64,000 nt of DNA from Ophiosphaerella korrae (Eukaryota > Ascomycota > Dothideomycetes > Pleosporales > Phaeosphaeriaceae): positions 1 to 64,000 of the forward strand of contig JALNQF010000089.1 in the NCBI GenBank assembly GCA_028456385.1, written 5' to 3'. Below are positions 1-12,950 of the stretch, piece after piece (within the stretch, counting starts at the first letter, position 1; each line of letters begins with the position of its first letter). The notes below the pieces were generated by a model. It did no database searches. It had not been told where the DNA came from and worked only from the letters and a program-made list of their open reading frames with translations. Made by a program: the position numbers and the translations under genes.

Positions 1-944
1 AAGATTATTACTTATATAATTATATTTACTCTTAGTAAACTCTATATAAAAAATATTTTTCTTTTATAATTATTTTACTTATCTTCTTATTAACTATAGC
101 GTATACTTAATATATACGTAGTATACGTTTAGTAATTATTACTATAGTTTACTATTCTTACCTAAAGTTTATTAAAAAAAGTAATATTTATTAAGCCTAG
201 CTTTTTAAGTAGAGTATAGACACTAAGCGCGCTAACTATAATACTTTATATACTACTTACCTACGCTATACTTAAAGTATTATTAACTAGGAGAAAGTAT
301 ATAATAAGCTAGAAGAACGTCGCTACTAGTATTATTCCTCTAGTAATTATAGTAGCTATACCTTAGTAACTATAATATATACTCTTTATATATACTTTAA
401 CTAATATAAACAAGTACTTTTTATACTTAATAGGTATATTAATTGTCTTTATAAGCTTTGTAATATATATAATACTACTATATCTAATACTAGCGCTTCT
501 AAGACTAACTTAGAAGTACGCTATACTAGTGTTAAGCTTACTTATACCTAGCGTACCTTTAACTTAGAGCTATTAAACTATAGGCGCCTTACTACTTATA
601 GTAGTAGAAGAAGAAGAAGTAGAAGAAGAGGAAGAAGAAGAAGAAAAAGAAGAAGAAGATAAAGTAGAGAGTTAAGACGTTCTACTTTTAAAAAGTAGGT
701 AGAATATAAGTAGAAAGTAGTTTAGGCTTATCTAATAAGTAGAGAAGAAATAGTTTATAGTATAATTATTTATTTTTTATATATATAGATACTTAGCTAT
801 AAAGTTAAAAGTTAGATTACGCTATTTACTCTATAAGTATATTTTAAGTATATAAATTACGTTTTCTACGTACGTTTTAATTATAAAGCGCTTTAAGCTA
901 AATTAAAATCTTTAAGTAGTTTGTTTATATCTTTAAAATCTATA
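1..944. other. AT-rich, RIP-degraded DNA left of the outer chromovirus
   Basis: Extremely AT-rich sequence with stops in all frames and no gene visible. It lies downstream, in minus-strand sense, of the chromodomain of the outer Gypsy element, so it could hold that element's 3' untranslated region and 3' LTR. I could not find a matching LTR partner inside the window. It includes a GAA-rich simple repeat around 596-665. Confidence 0.5.
596..665. repeat. GAA/GTA-rich simple repeat
   Basis: Imperfect trinucleotide run of agtag, agaag and gaaga units within the AT-rich block. It is purine-only on the plus strand for most of its length. Confidence 0.7.
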
Positions 945-1075
945 GTAAGAGTCTATATATCCTAAGATTTATTATATTCTTTCTATCTAAGGAGATACTC
1001 TAGTTATCTTTTCTTTTTACGTTTCTTTAGGATTCTTTTAACTTCTTATACTTTTTCTCTTTCCTCTATTACTTT
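945..1075 (-). other. Chromodomain relic of the outer element
   Basis: The minus-strand translation keeps the core of a retroelement chromodomain: a basic EVKRILKK stretch, then EYLLRWK, then a decayed Y-[DN]-K-S-W-D-x-W-T segment with Trp codons turned into stops. Chromodomains at the C-terminus of integrase target chromoviruses to methylated heterochromatin (family knowledge). Confidence 0.65.
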
Positions 1076-4000
1076 AGGTAGCTAGGTATTATCTTCTATA
1101 CCTAATTAAGATTTCTATCTCTTAAAGAAAGAAATATAAAATACATTGTAAATATAATAGTAGGGTAGTAGTAGTAAGTAGTATACCTACGTTCTTACTA
1201 CGTCTTATACTTAAAATAGTCTAATAAACTTATCTAATAGCTTCTTATATAGTTAGTAAGTAAAGCTTAAGTTCTTTATACTTAGTAAAACTAGCTCTCT
1301 TTTTCTTAAGACTTCTAGTTTATATTTATTATTATAGTACTATACTTAATATACTTAGACTTTTTATAAAGACTCTATAAGCGTTACTTATACGCTATAT
1401 ATATACTTTACTCTTTAAATAGCGTCTAGTACTTCTCTTTCTAGCTTACTATCTTTAGGTAAGTATATAAAGATTAGGTATTTACCTAGTATAGTATAAA
1501 AAGGCGTTATCTTTATTCCTTTATAAATTAAGTTATTATATACAAATTATACTATTTTTAGTAAAGTAACCTAATTATCTTAATTTTCTATTGTAAAGAT
1601 TCTTAAATACTATTCTAAAGTCTAATTTTATTATTTAGTTTACTTATTAGTTTATAAGTAGAAAGCTATACTTAGCCTACGCTTTACTTATAGTTAGTAG
1701 TATATTTCTACTTAAAATTTTAAAGTAAAGATTAACCTTTAGTCTAATATAATACCTTTCTATATCTTATAGTTTAAGATAATATTATTAAAGTATACTT
1801 CTATAAACTATTATATATCTTACTTTTTAAGTACTAGGATATAGATAGCTATCTTAGATAAGTAGTTTACTATTACTAGTATTATATTATATACGTACCC
1901 TAAGCTATTCTTTAAAGGTAGAAGGCCTATAATAAAGTCTAGAGAGACTTCTTTAAAGATATTACTTAAGATTAGTAAAAAAGATAATTCTCTATACTAC
2001 TTATACTTTAGCGCTTTACTTTACTAGTATATTATATAAGTCTTTATATATTTTTAAACGTTTTACTCTATTAATAGCTAGTAATAGTATTTTATAATTA
2101 GCTTAAGCGTTTTATATATACTAAAGTAGCTAGCTATATATAAGTTATAATACTAGAGTAGAATTTCTTACCTAATAGTAAGTTCTTTTAGAACCTATAC
2201 TCTACTTTTATATCTTAGGACTTCTTTATTATCTAAGCGCTATACTTACACTCTACTACTATATTAAGTACTTTTAACTTTTATTAAACTCTCTACTTAT
2301 ACTTATATAAAGGTGTCCTTTTACTATAGTCTATATAAAGTTATTAGAAAGGCTTTAGACTCTACTAATATAGGTTTACTACTAACTAACTCTCTAGCTA
2401 TTAAGTATAGTACGTATAGTATATATTCTATAGCGCTAGTAGTAGGAGTCCTTTTAGTACTATAGTCTCTAGTACTATACGTCTTGTATATACTTTCTAA
2501 GCTTAGCTTAGTTATAAATCTTTTTACTCTACTAGTTATCTCTACTCTAGCTACTAAGCTTACTAGTTATAATTTTTCCTAGAGAGTAAGTAATAAGCGT
2601 ACTAGTAATAGGTTCTCTTACTTATAGTTATATCTTCTTAAGAGGCTATTTATAGGATTTAGCTTACTAGCTTAGTATTTTACTTTAAAATTAAAAGCTC
2701 CTAAGTATATAGCCTAGCGTACTTGGTATAGGTTTAGCTTATATATAGTATATATTAAGTGTAAGTTATTATAATCTATAAGTACTTAAATTATATACTA
2801 TATACTTTTAAGGTAGTATCTTTACTATTTAAAACTATAAATAATAGTAAGAAGTTTAGTATTATATATTTTATAGTTTAATTCTACTTCTTATAGTTTT
2901 CTAGAGGTAAAGGTAACTAGATACTATTTTTTATCTAGGTAGAGTTAGGACAAGATCTTAGAAATTGTAAAGGTTAACGTATCTATCTCTAAGTAAATAG
3001 GTAGCGCTAGGTTATAGTAGTATAAGATAAGTATACTTATAAAGTATACTTTAAGTTATTTAAAAGCTTTTTATACTATACTAAGCTAATAGAATTCTTA
3101 CTTCTTTTTTAATAAGTCTATAAAGGAAGCTATTTTATAAGTATATCTTTTAATAAATCTTTAGTAAAAGTTTATAAAACCTAGAAATAACTATAGTTCT
3201 TTAATACTTATAAGCTCTAGCTATTACGTAATAGTCTTAATACGCTTAGGTTTAGTGCGTATACTACGCCTTATAATAATAAAGCCTAGAAAATACATTT
3301 TATTAGATATAAAGGTGTATTTCTTTAGGTTTATAAAGAGTTTTACTTTTCTTAGTACTACTAGTATAGAGTAGATAGCGCGCTAGTATAGCGTAACGTT
3401 ATTACTATAGGTATATATAAGTATATTATTAAGGTATACTATATAGATATAATCTAGGAGTCTACTAAGCGCTTTGTTAATATACGCTTAAAAGTTAGTA
3501 AAGGTATTAGTTTACTTAAAAGGTATTACTAAGTATTTAAAATACTTATAGTAAGTATAGAAAGTAGTTTTCTACTTATCTCCTAATTTAATTCTAATCC
3601 TATAGTAAGTATCCTTAAGATCTAAAGTAGTATAGTATTATACGCCTAATAAGTAGTTTAGCGTCTCTTTAATTAGTAAGAGTAGGTACTAATCTTTTAC
3701 TATAACTAAGTTTAAGCTATAGTAGTTAATATAGAGGTGTAGAGCTCTATCTTTCTTTAGAATAAAAAGGATAGGTACCCTTACTAAACTATTACTATAA
3801 TATATCTAGCCTTTATAGAGTATATCCTCTATATACGCGTAGAGTACTTTAAGCTTATATATAGAGAGATTATAGAGTAGCTTATAGAGAAGTTCTTTTT
3901 TCTCTATTAATAAGATTACGTAATTAGAGTTCTTTAGGTAAAGTAGTATCTATATAGTAACGTTATTAAATACGTTATAGTATTCTAATAAAGTATCTAG

Positions 4001-4586
4001 AATACGTAACTCTTATACTATAAGTATAGCGTAGATATATATATTATATTCTAAGTTAATTATATTAGTCTTAAGTACTCCTAGTAAGTATAGTTCTACT
4101 TACGTTTCTTCTAAGTCCTTTATAAATTCTTTAGTTATATATAACTATACTTAGGTAATAGAAGTATATTTCTAATACTATATTTACAATCTATAGTTAA
4201 GTTATATCCTTTCTTATTTAAGAAAAGAATTTCTAAGAAAGAGTACTACTCTCTCTTTATCTACTCTATATACTATAATCTTAGACCTACGTATTACTTT
4301 ATTATTATTAGTAAGGCGTACTTAAAGCTTATAAGTAGTATAAGTATTTTACCTTTACTCTCCTATCTAGCTTAGTCTAAAGAGCTTAGCGTTTTAGATT
4401 AGTTTTAGTCCTATTTCTACTATAGTCTACTAACTAATAAGACTAATATCTACTTAAGAGTCTAAAATAACCTAAAGCTTTATTTCTAGCTCTAAGCTTA
4501 AAGCTACGCTATATATACGCTATATACTTAGTAAGATATTAATTACTCTATACCTTACTATCTTAGAGCTAATAATAAGGCTAGGC
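945..4586 (-). mobile_element. Outer Ty3/Gypsy chromovirus, pol part (RIP-degraded)
   Basis: Relic of the reverse transcriptase to chromodomain part of a Ty3/Gypsy element, read on the minus strand. Around 3421-3443 the minus strand reads YIVYLNNILIY, a decayed copy of the RT active-site motif YVVYLDDILIYS; the two Asp to Asn changes are G-to-A transitions. Around 945-1075 it reads as a chromodomain (EVKRILKKRKKK, then LEYLLRWKEY and W-to-stop positions), which puts it among the chromoviruses. Stops are everywhere and mostly replace Trp or Gln, as RIP would produce. The element is cut at 4587 by the inner element and resumes at 11621. Confidence 0.75.
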
Positions 4587-4591
4587 CTTTT
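4587..4591. repeat. Target-site duplication CTTTT (left copy)
   Basis: The five bases CTTTT directly precede the left LTR. The same five bases directly follow the right LTR at 11616-11620. A 5-bp duplication is usual for Ty3/Gypsy integrase. Confidence 0.85.
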
Positions 4592-5022
4592 TGTTATAGG
4601 CTTACTAGGGTCGACTTCCTAATAGCCTAAATAGGTATTAGTAGATTGTAAGGTAATAACAAAAGCTTGTGTTATAATCTATAATAGGCTATAAATAATA
4701 GAAGATGTTTTGCAACTATTTTTGTATTATCGCTCGTAGTTAATAATTAAATTACTAATACTATCTTAATAATACGTATTGCTACTAACTATATACTTGT
4801 CCTAATCTATTAATTTATTACTACTAAAAATAATAGATTATAGATTACCTTAATCTATAATCTATTAACGCTAAGAGTCTATAGATTATAGATTACTCTT
4901 AGGTATCCTAATTATATATAGTTTCCTAATTAAGTTTATATTCTTTGTATTTATAAGAACTTAATCTTTTAGTTATAGGGCTAATTAGTTCTATCTATAT
5001 TTCTCTTGTTACTATTATAACA
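4592..5022 (-). repeat. LTR of inner chromovirus (3' LTR, left copy)
   Basis: 431 bp, starting TGTTATAGG and ending TAACA, with TGTTA/TAACA as terminal inverted repeat. It aligns without length change to 11185-11615. The differences I noticed between the two copies are C/T or G/A transitions. Confidence 0.92.
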
Positions 5023-5036
5023 CTATCCCTTCTTCT
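5023..5036 (-). other. Polypurine tract of inner element
   Basis: Read on the minus strand this is AGAAGAAGGGATAG, a 14-base block with a single pyrimidine, directly against the TG start of the 3' LTR. That is the position and composition of a plus-strand priming polypurine tract, and it independently fixes the minus orientation. Confidence 0.75.
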
Positions 5037-5729
5037 AGGTAGGTCCTTATTTATTTATCTTAGAGCTAAGGTTATTAGCCTACTCTCTTTATTAATTTCT
5101 AGCTCCTTATTACTCTCTATAGTTACCTCTTCTATACGTTATTAATATCTTCTTACTAATTGCGTATTACGTAATAGTATTAAAATATTTCTTTATTTTT
5201 GTTATACCTTCTCTAAGTTAAATCCTAAGTACTCTCTTTATATAGTTTCTATAAATAATAGTAGAGCTTATAAGGTGTATATCTATATAAATATTTATAG
5301 TTCCTATAATGTATTTAGTGTCTCTCTTGTAGAGTGTATATTTATTATACTTATTCTTGTATCTAGGCTTAATAATAATAGGGAGAGCTATTAACTAAGC
5401 TTAAGAGAAATTACTATCTTAAATTATAGAGGCTAAAACTAAGCGTAAGTAGATCTAGGAGCTTACGTAAAGTAAGCTAGTAAAGAATTAAGCTTGTCTC
5501 TCTTATCTTTATAAGATAAAAGCGCTAAATAATAAGAAATTAGCTATATAGTTAGTAGCTCTAGAAGCTAAGCTAGACTTAGATAAGGTATTTAGTGTTG
5601 CTGTAGTAGGTTCTACGTTAGGTACTCTTATTACCTCTCTATCTAGTAATAGTAATATTAGTTCTCTTAGTTTACTACTAGGCGTTCTAGAGGGTTTTAA
5701 CTTTAGAAGTCTTCTAGTTTCTTAGGGTA

Positions 5730-6005
5730 GTTAAAATTATTTTCTAGTTCCTATATCTCTTCCTATAGTTATTCTTTTTTGTCTATACCTATCTATTTTA
5801 CTAGGTAGTAGTTCCTACTATTATAGAACTAGCGTACTAAGATTTTTTTAACTTCTTATTCTTCTTATTCTCTATATATATCTACTTTATATACTAGTAG
5901 TTCTACGTTTTATAGTACTATCTTAAGTAGTACTACGTAGAAGGTTAGGTGTATCTTTATTTTATTTAGTAGCTTTAATTTAAATATAACTAGCGTAACT
6001 TCTTC
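5730..6005 (-). other. Integrase GPY/F tail and chromodomain relics of inner element
   Basis: The minus strand at 5935-6005 reads EVTLVIFKLKLL, then KIKIHLTFYVVLLK, matching the Gypsy integrase C-terminal module that ends in a K-x-H-P-x-F-H-V-S-x-L-K pattern with decayed residues. At 5730-5862 it reads EVKKILVR, then NYYLVK, a stop in place of Trp, and IG, a chromodomain core. Confidence 0.65.
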
Positions 6006-7982
6006 TTTAATTTTATATAGTCTTATCTTAATATAGTCTAATTTTAAACTTAGTCTCTTACTCTTAATATTTTTTTATACTAACTATACTTTTTCTTTTT
6101 TTTTAAATTAGAGTCTCTCTTTATATTTCTTATTATAGTACTTTACTATTTAATTATATAGGAATTCTATATCTTGTCTTAATTGTTTATATATATCTTT
6201 AAGTCTATTAGTAAAGTTTTCTCCTTTTAGGAACTAAGATATCTCTAGTCTTAGTATTCTATATATACTAGGGTTAAATCTATAGTTTATAAAAAAAGGT
6301 AATACTTTTATTATTTTATTCTTTACGCTATTGTATACTAACTATACTATAGGTAGTAACTATACCTAATTATTCTAGTTGTAGTTAAGATAGTATCTTA
6401 GGTACTATTCTACTATCTAGTTTATTCTTTCTAATTGTCTATCTATTTGTAGGTAGTATATAGTAGATATTACGTGTTTAATTCCTAATTATACTATTAT
6501 CGTTCCCTATAGTTTTAATATAAATCTTATATCTCTATCTATAATAATCTTGTCTAGTAGTCTATATTAACTAATTATAGTTCCTAGAACCTAGTATATA
6601 GTAACTTCTATTCTACTTTTTTCTTTATATAGTCTAAAGTATAAGTATTTTATAAGTTTATCTACTATTATTAGGATTCTATTGTACTTAACTCCTAATA
6701 TTAAGTCTTTTAACTTAGGTAGTTTTGTAATAAAATCTATTATAATAACTCTTTATAGTTATTCTAGTACTTTTACTAGTTATAGCTTCTTATATAGTAC
6801 GTGTCTACTATACTTATTCTTCTAGTATTCTATATAATCTTATAGTACTTCTATTACTAGTTATCTTACTCTTAGGATATAATAATCTCTTAGTAGTCTA
6901 TCTAGTATTTTATTAATTCTTTAATATCTATATACTAGTAGTTTATAGAACTATTGTATAAATTCTCTTTATATTTTTCCTAGGATATACGTTCTTCTAT
7001 AGGCTCTTACAAGACTTTCTTAGATCTTAAGTTTCTCTATTTTTTTAAAGGCTTTTCTTATTTCTTCTTAAATCTATTTATCTAGCTTGCTACTTTTTCT
7101 TTTAAGTGTTGTAGCTATTTTAAGTATATTTAAGACTAAATATTCTTCTTTGTTTTTAACTAGAACTATACTAGTAGCGCTTACTTCTTTTTATAAGTCT
7201 AGTCTTCTACTAAAGGCGTCTATAAATTAGTTATCTTTCCCTTTTATATATATAATTTCTATATTAAATATTAATAAGAATTCCTACTATCTTGTATATT
7301 ATTATATTAGTTCTTTATTTAGTATAAATCCTATAAGATTCCTATAGTCTATATAGACCTTTATTTAGTATTTTACTCCTTATAGGTATATTCTCTATTA
7401 TTTAAATACTTTATAGATTACTAGTATCTCTTTATTATAAATTAGATAGTTAAGCTCTACTAGCTTTATTTTCTTAGAGAAGTATTTAACTAAATATTCT
7501 TTCTTAGTCTTTAGGTCTTCTTATATTAGTACTATTCTATAGACTAAATTAGATGCGTCTATTTTTACTATTACTAGTAGGTCTAGGTTATATATTCTAA
7601 TAACTAGGTTTTCTATAAACTTCTTTTTAATCTTCTTAAATACTTTATTATATTCCTTTATCTATTTAAATAGTGTATCCTTTTTTATAAGCCTTGTTAT
7701 TAGTTCTATATCTTTAGACTATCTTACTATTAACTTTCTATAAAAGTTAGCTAGGCTATAAAATTATTATACTTCCTTTAGGTTCTTAGGTATTAGCTAT
7801 TCGTTAATTAATCTAATTTTTTCTAGATTAATCTTGATTTTTCCTAGTTTAATAATAAATCTAAGGAAGTCTATTTTCTTTATGTAGAATTCGCATTTTC
7901 TTATTTTAAAGAATAGTTTACTTTTTACTAGTTTTTCTAGCACTTTGTATATATACTATATATATTCTTCTTCTATTTCTAA

Positions 7983-8012
7983 GAATATAAAGATATTATC
8001 TAGGTATACAAA
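7983..8012 (-). other. Reverse transcriptase active-site relic of inner element
   Basis: The minus-strand translation is FVYLDNIFIF, corresponding to FVYLDDIFIFS of Ty3/Gypsy RT. The second catalytic Asp is Asn (GAC/GAT to AAT), so the active site is dead. Confidence 0.8.
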
Positions 8013-10177
8013 TATAAATATATCTAAGTACTCTCTTAGTACTATATTTATTCTTTCCTAGAAGGCTGCTAGTGCGTTTATTAAGCTAAAGGGTATAACT
8101 AGGTATTTATATAGTCTATATTGTGTTCTAAATACTATTTTCTATTTATTACCTTTCTTAATTCTAATCTAGTAGTAGGCGTTCTAGATATCTAGTTTTA
8201 TAAAGATTCTTGCTTTCTATAGTCTATTTTATATTACGTCTATTTATAGTAAGGAGTATTAGTTCTTATTTATAATTACATTAGTTTTTCTAAAGTCTAC
8301 GTAAAGTCTTTTATTACTTATTTCCTTTTTATCTATAAATATATATCTATGTACTACTAAGGACTTAGATTCTTGTATCTATCTTTTCTTTAGTGCGTTT
8401 TTAATAAATATTTATTTAATCTTAGATTCTTCTTCTATTTTTCTATAAACTAGGCTCTATCCTACGTCTTTATCTTCTTTTAGATCTATTACTAAATCCT
8501 ATAGTTAGTATTTAGGAAGGTAATCTTTAGGTTCTATAAGCTATTTTTCCTATTTCTTATATTCTTCTAGGAATTCTCCTTTATATATAACTATGTTAGC
8601 TTTTAATATTTCTTTTTTAGGGTAGCTAATTCTACTTATTCTTTAATTAATTCTTAGGTTAGTTATCTATAACTATAGTATTCCTAGTATTATATCTTAT
8701 TTATTATTAATTGTTGTTATGTCTATAACTATATTCTTAATTATTATCCTTTCTAGTTCTAGCGTAGAGGGTGCTGTCTTAAACCTTATAGGTTCCTAGA
8801 ATAGTTTTCCTTTAATCGTACTTAGTTATCGAGAGTACTTCTTTATAGTATAAGTTATTCCTTAGCCTTCTATAAACTTCTTTAATATAAAGTTCCTTAT
8901 AGCTCTACTATTAATTATTAATTATACTTTTTTTCTTTAATAAGTGCCTATCTTTATAATATATAGGCCTCCTATACCTTCTAGCCTTTTTTACTTTAGT
9001 ATTTTTATAAATTATCTATCTTTCTAGAGCTATAGCCTTATTTTATATTCTTTATATTTTAGATATTTATTATACTTGTATTTGTACTATAGTCTTCCTT
9101 AGATGTATTTCTTAGGTAATTTTAGTCTAGGCCTTATTACTAAGTAACCTTCTTCTAGTATTATTTCCTATCCTTAGATATCTTCTACTAGAATTACTCT
9201 TATATAGTTATAGCCTCTTTTTCTTATAGGCTATACTTTATTATTTACTTTAGGGTTTCTATATATTATATAATTCTTTTCTAGGTATAATATCTATAAT
9301 ACTTTAAAATAAGCTAGATATTTTAGGTTTATTATTTTGTTATCCCCTTCCTAGTAACTATCTTTTCTAGGTCTTATATTTATTAGGACGTAGTATACTA
9401 TTAGTACTTGTAGTATATAGGCTTTATTAATCTATTACGTTTTTCTTATAAGGAACTACTATTTTCTTTATATAGGTATTCTTCTTACTATAACTATATA
9501 TTACTTTATCTATTCTTAAAATAGTGTAAACTTTATTTCTTTAGGATTACGTTCTTTCTAGTCTTTATATACTTCCTCTATACTTATAACTAGTAAGTAT
9601 TTCTAAACAAATTTCTATTCTTTGTTTTGTTCTTTTATATCTATTATTGTATAGCTATTATAGCTATATATATCTAGCTAGGCGTATTCTATACCTCTTA
9701 TACTTTTCTATCTTTTACTTTCTTATAGTCTTTTAGAGAAAGCTGTAGTAGTTTCTTTATCTAGTGCTAGTTCTTTAGCTTAGATTAATAGGGTCTAGGG
9801 CTCTTCCTTTTCTAAGTCTTCTATTAGTAGGTCTATTATATACGTTATTTCTTCTAGCTATACTTTTATTCTTTCTTTTATTACTACTACTCTATTTCTC
9901 TATTATAGGAAGTATCTTACTCCTTATTTACTAGAAAGATATATATAGTAGTTGTCTTTATAACAAAAGGTCTAATAGAGTATTATATATTATATTTCTT
10001 TACTCCTAGCTACCTTTTTTTAAGGTTTAGCCTATACTTATAGTATTTCTTTCTTTTTCTCTATTATCTTTAACTAAGTTTCTTTATCTTTTTTATAGTC
10101 TTTACTTTTATAGTCTTTTATATAGTATCTTAGTTTCTTATATTTATAATATACTATATCCTTTTTCTTCTTTAATT

Positions 10178-10220
10178 AGTAGTCTTTTGCGTAGTAGCCT
10201 TTCTTACTATAGTTAAAATA
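10178..10220 (-). other. Gag CCHC zinc-knuckle relic of inner element
   Basis: The minus strand reads YFNYSKKGYYAKDY. Reversing C-to-T changes gives a C-x2-C-x4-H-x4-C knuckle: all three Cys positions and the His are now Tyr, and the first Gly is Ser. Every change is one transition. Confidence 0.75.
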
Positions 10221-11184
10221 CGTAAAGTCTTTGTTCTTCTTTCTCTTTCTATCCTTGTTTACGTTAAGGATTATAGGGTCTCTAGTATCCTAGTTTCTAG
10301 TTTAGCTACTATACTTATTCTTTTTCTATTCTTAAAAGTTGTTATTAATTTAGATTACTTACTATTTTAAAGCTTCTAGTGTCCTAGGTTTCTCTATATA
10401 TATTATTTTGTATTAAATTTTTACGTTTAGTCCTTGTTTAAATTGTAATATAAGGGCTAATTTGTTCTATTCTATATTTTAGCTTAGTTATTTAAATTAT
10501 AATATATATTCTAAGATACTCTTGTTTTGTATAAGCCTTTTAAGTTTCTCTTTAGCTTGTTAGGTAATATCTATATCCCTAAATACTACTCTTATTTGTT
10601 TAGTAAAGTATTTATAGCTTTTAAAAATAGCTCTAGTTTTATCTTTTTAGGTTATTAGAGAATACGTTATATAGTCTATCTAGTAGGGCTTATACTATCT
10701 TATTACGTTCTCTTTAAGGTATAGTCTAATATATATTACCTTCTTTTCTTCTATATTAAAGTATAGTACTTATACGTCTATTTAGAGTTGTGCTAACGCT
10801 CTAAAGGGTCTTAATTTTTCTCTTATTCTATTAAACTTTTTAAGAATAGGTATCTTAGGTAGTTTCTTTGTTACACTTATTTCTAGTTGTTAGGTAATTA
10901 GCTCTATCTAGTTCTAGCCTTTAATAATAGCTTTAATTTATACTTTGTTCTATTTTAAGTAGTCTTATAGTTCCTTATTCTATATTTCTAGTACTTTAAT
11001 TACTATCTTTATATCTTCTTTATTGTTAATTAGTTTATTTATACAGTCCTTAATTATTTCCTATATAGTACTATCTAACTTATAACTACTCTTAGAGGCT
11101 TTACTTATTAAACTTTCTACTATTGTGTTAGCTAGACTATGCGCTACTTACGCTTTACTTCTTACAATAACTAAATTAGTAAGG

Positions 11185-11615
11185 TGTTATAGGCTTACTA
11201 GGGTCGACTTCCTAATAGCCTAGATAGGTATTAGTAGATTATAAGGTAATAACAAAAGCTTGTATTATAATCTGTAATAGGCTATAAATAATAGAAGATA
11301 TTTCGTAACTATCTTTATATTGTCGCTTGTAGTTAATAATTAAATTACTAATACTATCTTAATAATGCGCATCGCTACTAACTATATACTTATCCTAATC
11401 TATTAATCTATTACTACTAAAAACAATAGATTATAGATTACTTTAATCTATAATCTATTAACGCTAAGAGTCTATAGATTATAGATTACTCTTAGGTGTC
11501 CTAATTATGTATAGTTTCCTAATCAAGTTCGTATTCTTTGTATTCGTAAGAACTTAATCCTTTAGTCGTAGGGCTAATTAGTTCTATCTGTATTTCTCTT
11601 GTTACTATCGTAACA
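11185..11615 (-). repeat. LTR of inner chromovirus (5' LTR, right copy)
   Basis: 431 bp, same ends and length as 4592-5022. Some sites keep C or G here where the left copy has T or A, and the reverse also occurs, so the copies were mutated independently. Confidence 0.92.
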
Positions 11616-11620
11616 CTTTT
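11616..11620. repeat. Target-site duplication CTTTT (right copy)
   Basis: Matches 4587-4591 exactly and abuts the right LTR end TAACA. Confidence 0.85.
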
Positions 11621-12950
11621 CCTATTTAGTTTATATAGACTAGAATATAGTTAGAGTTACTACTATAGTACTTACTAGTATAGTATCTCTTTTTATAGTA
11701 CTTAAAGTATTTAATAGTAAACTTATCTACTAACTTATTTTAGGAGTTCTTTGTATCTCCTTTTATTTAAGCCTTTTTTAAGTTTTCTTTACTTACACTA
11801 TTTATATAGAGCTCTTATAATTTTATTATATTACGTAAGTTATACTTAAGTATTAAGTCTAAAGTAATAAAGTCTTCTCTTATTACTAGGACCTAATAAT
11901 AGTTAGTAATTACCCTTTATAGTTTAGGCTATAGTTTTAAAAAAAGGTACTAAATCCTTTATTCTTCTATATACTAAAGAAGCTAGTCTTTAAAGATATC
12001 TAGATATCTAGTAAAAGATTTTTTACTTTATTCCTTACGTTAAGTAGCTATAGTATACGCTATTACTACCTTTAGGCTATAGTTAATAGAGTTAGAGAGT
12101 AAGTTTAGTAAGTACTTTTTAAAGTACTCTTAAGTAAGAGGTTTATCTATATTTAGATTACGCTTAATATACGTATACTATTATTTACGTAGGTCTTTCT
12201 TAAGGTATTATATAGCCTAAAGGACTTTATCCTTTTCTACTCTAAAGTCTTAGAGTATAAGGTAAAATACTATTTTATATAAGTAATAGTACTTCTAGTA
12301 TTCTTTTAAAGATTTACCTTTATATACTATAGGCTCTTTAGAGTAAAGTATACGCTTTATGCGCGTATTATTAACTAAAGAGTTTACGTCGCGCTTTTAA
12401 GAGGTAATAATAGTAACCTTAAAGTTATTCTTAGAGGTTATAGTGTAAAGAGTAGTTTATTCTTGTTCTAGACGTATAATCTTATCTTCTAAGGCGTAGA
12501 GTATACGTAGTTAAGCTAATTTATTACGTCTAGTAGTTACTTCGTAAATACGTTCTTTAATTATTACTAGCGTACTTAGTACGTAACCTAGCTACGTACT
12601 ACTTACGCTCTATATAGGGTCTTGTTTAACTATTAACTACGTATTTTCTTCTATTATTATAGCCTATTATAAAGAGCGTATTATTATTATATCTAGACTA
12701 TTAGTAAAGAAGTATTATTATATTAAGAGGTAGCTAGAAGACAATAGTACTTACTATAAGCTATAGGAGATAGTAAAGGGATAATAGATAGTATTTAATA
12801 GTACTACTAGTATCTAAAGGAGAATAATACTTACTTTACTCTCTTTATAAGTATTAAGCCTTTTATACGCCTATATAGTATACTAGCCCTACTTTAGATT
12901 ATAACTATATAATATTATAATCTTTAGTATATCGGCCCTGCCCCTAACTT
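11621..12950 (-). mobile_element. Outer Ty3/Gypsy chromovirus, gag side (RIP-degraded)
   Basis: This is the continuation of the element interrupted at 4586. Around 12450-12500 the minus strand reads ALEDKIIRLEQE, a short coiled-coil-like stretch common in retroelement gag N-terminal regions. The rest is too decayed to assign. Its position upstream of pol on the minus strand fits gag. The right limit is uncertain; base composition changes near 12,930. Confidence 0.5.

Larger units (their letters stand above)
4592..11615 (-). mobile_element. Inner full-length Ty3/Gypsy chromovirus (RIP-inactivated)
   Basis: A 7,024-bp LTR retrotransposon with its coding sense on the minus strand, so the 5' LTR is at 11185-11615. 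In minus-strand order I can see a gag CCHC zinc knuckle near 10178-10220, the RT motif FVYLDN (from FVYLDD) near 7983-8012, an integrase GPY/F-like tail near 5935-6005 (KIHLTFYVVLLK), a chromodomain near 5730-5862 (VKKILVR, then NYYLVK and W-to-stop changes), and a polypurine tract against the 3' LTR. No frame is open. In the knuckle the metal-binding Cys codons have become Tyr (TGT/TGC to TAT/TAC), the expected RIP outcome. It inserted into an older chromovirus. Confidence 0.9.

Noticed and set aside
596..665. CRISPR-like or regulatory repeat array
   Set aside because: Simple trinucleotide repeat in degraded DNA with no spacer structure; CRISPR is not expected in a fungal nucleus.
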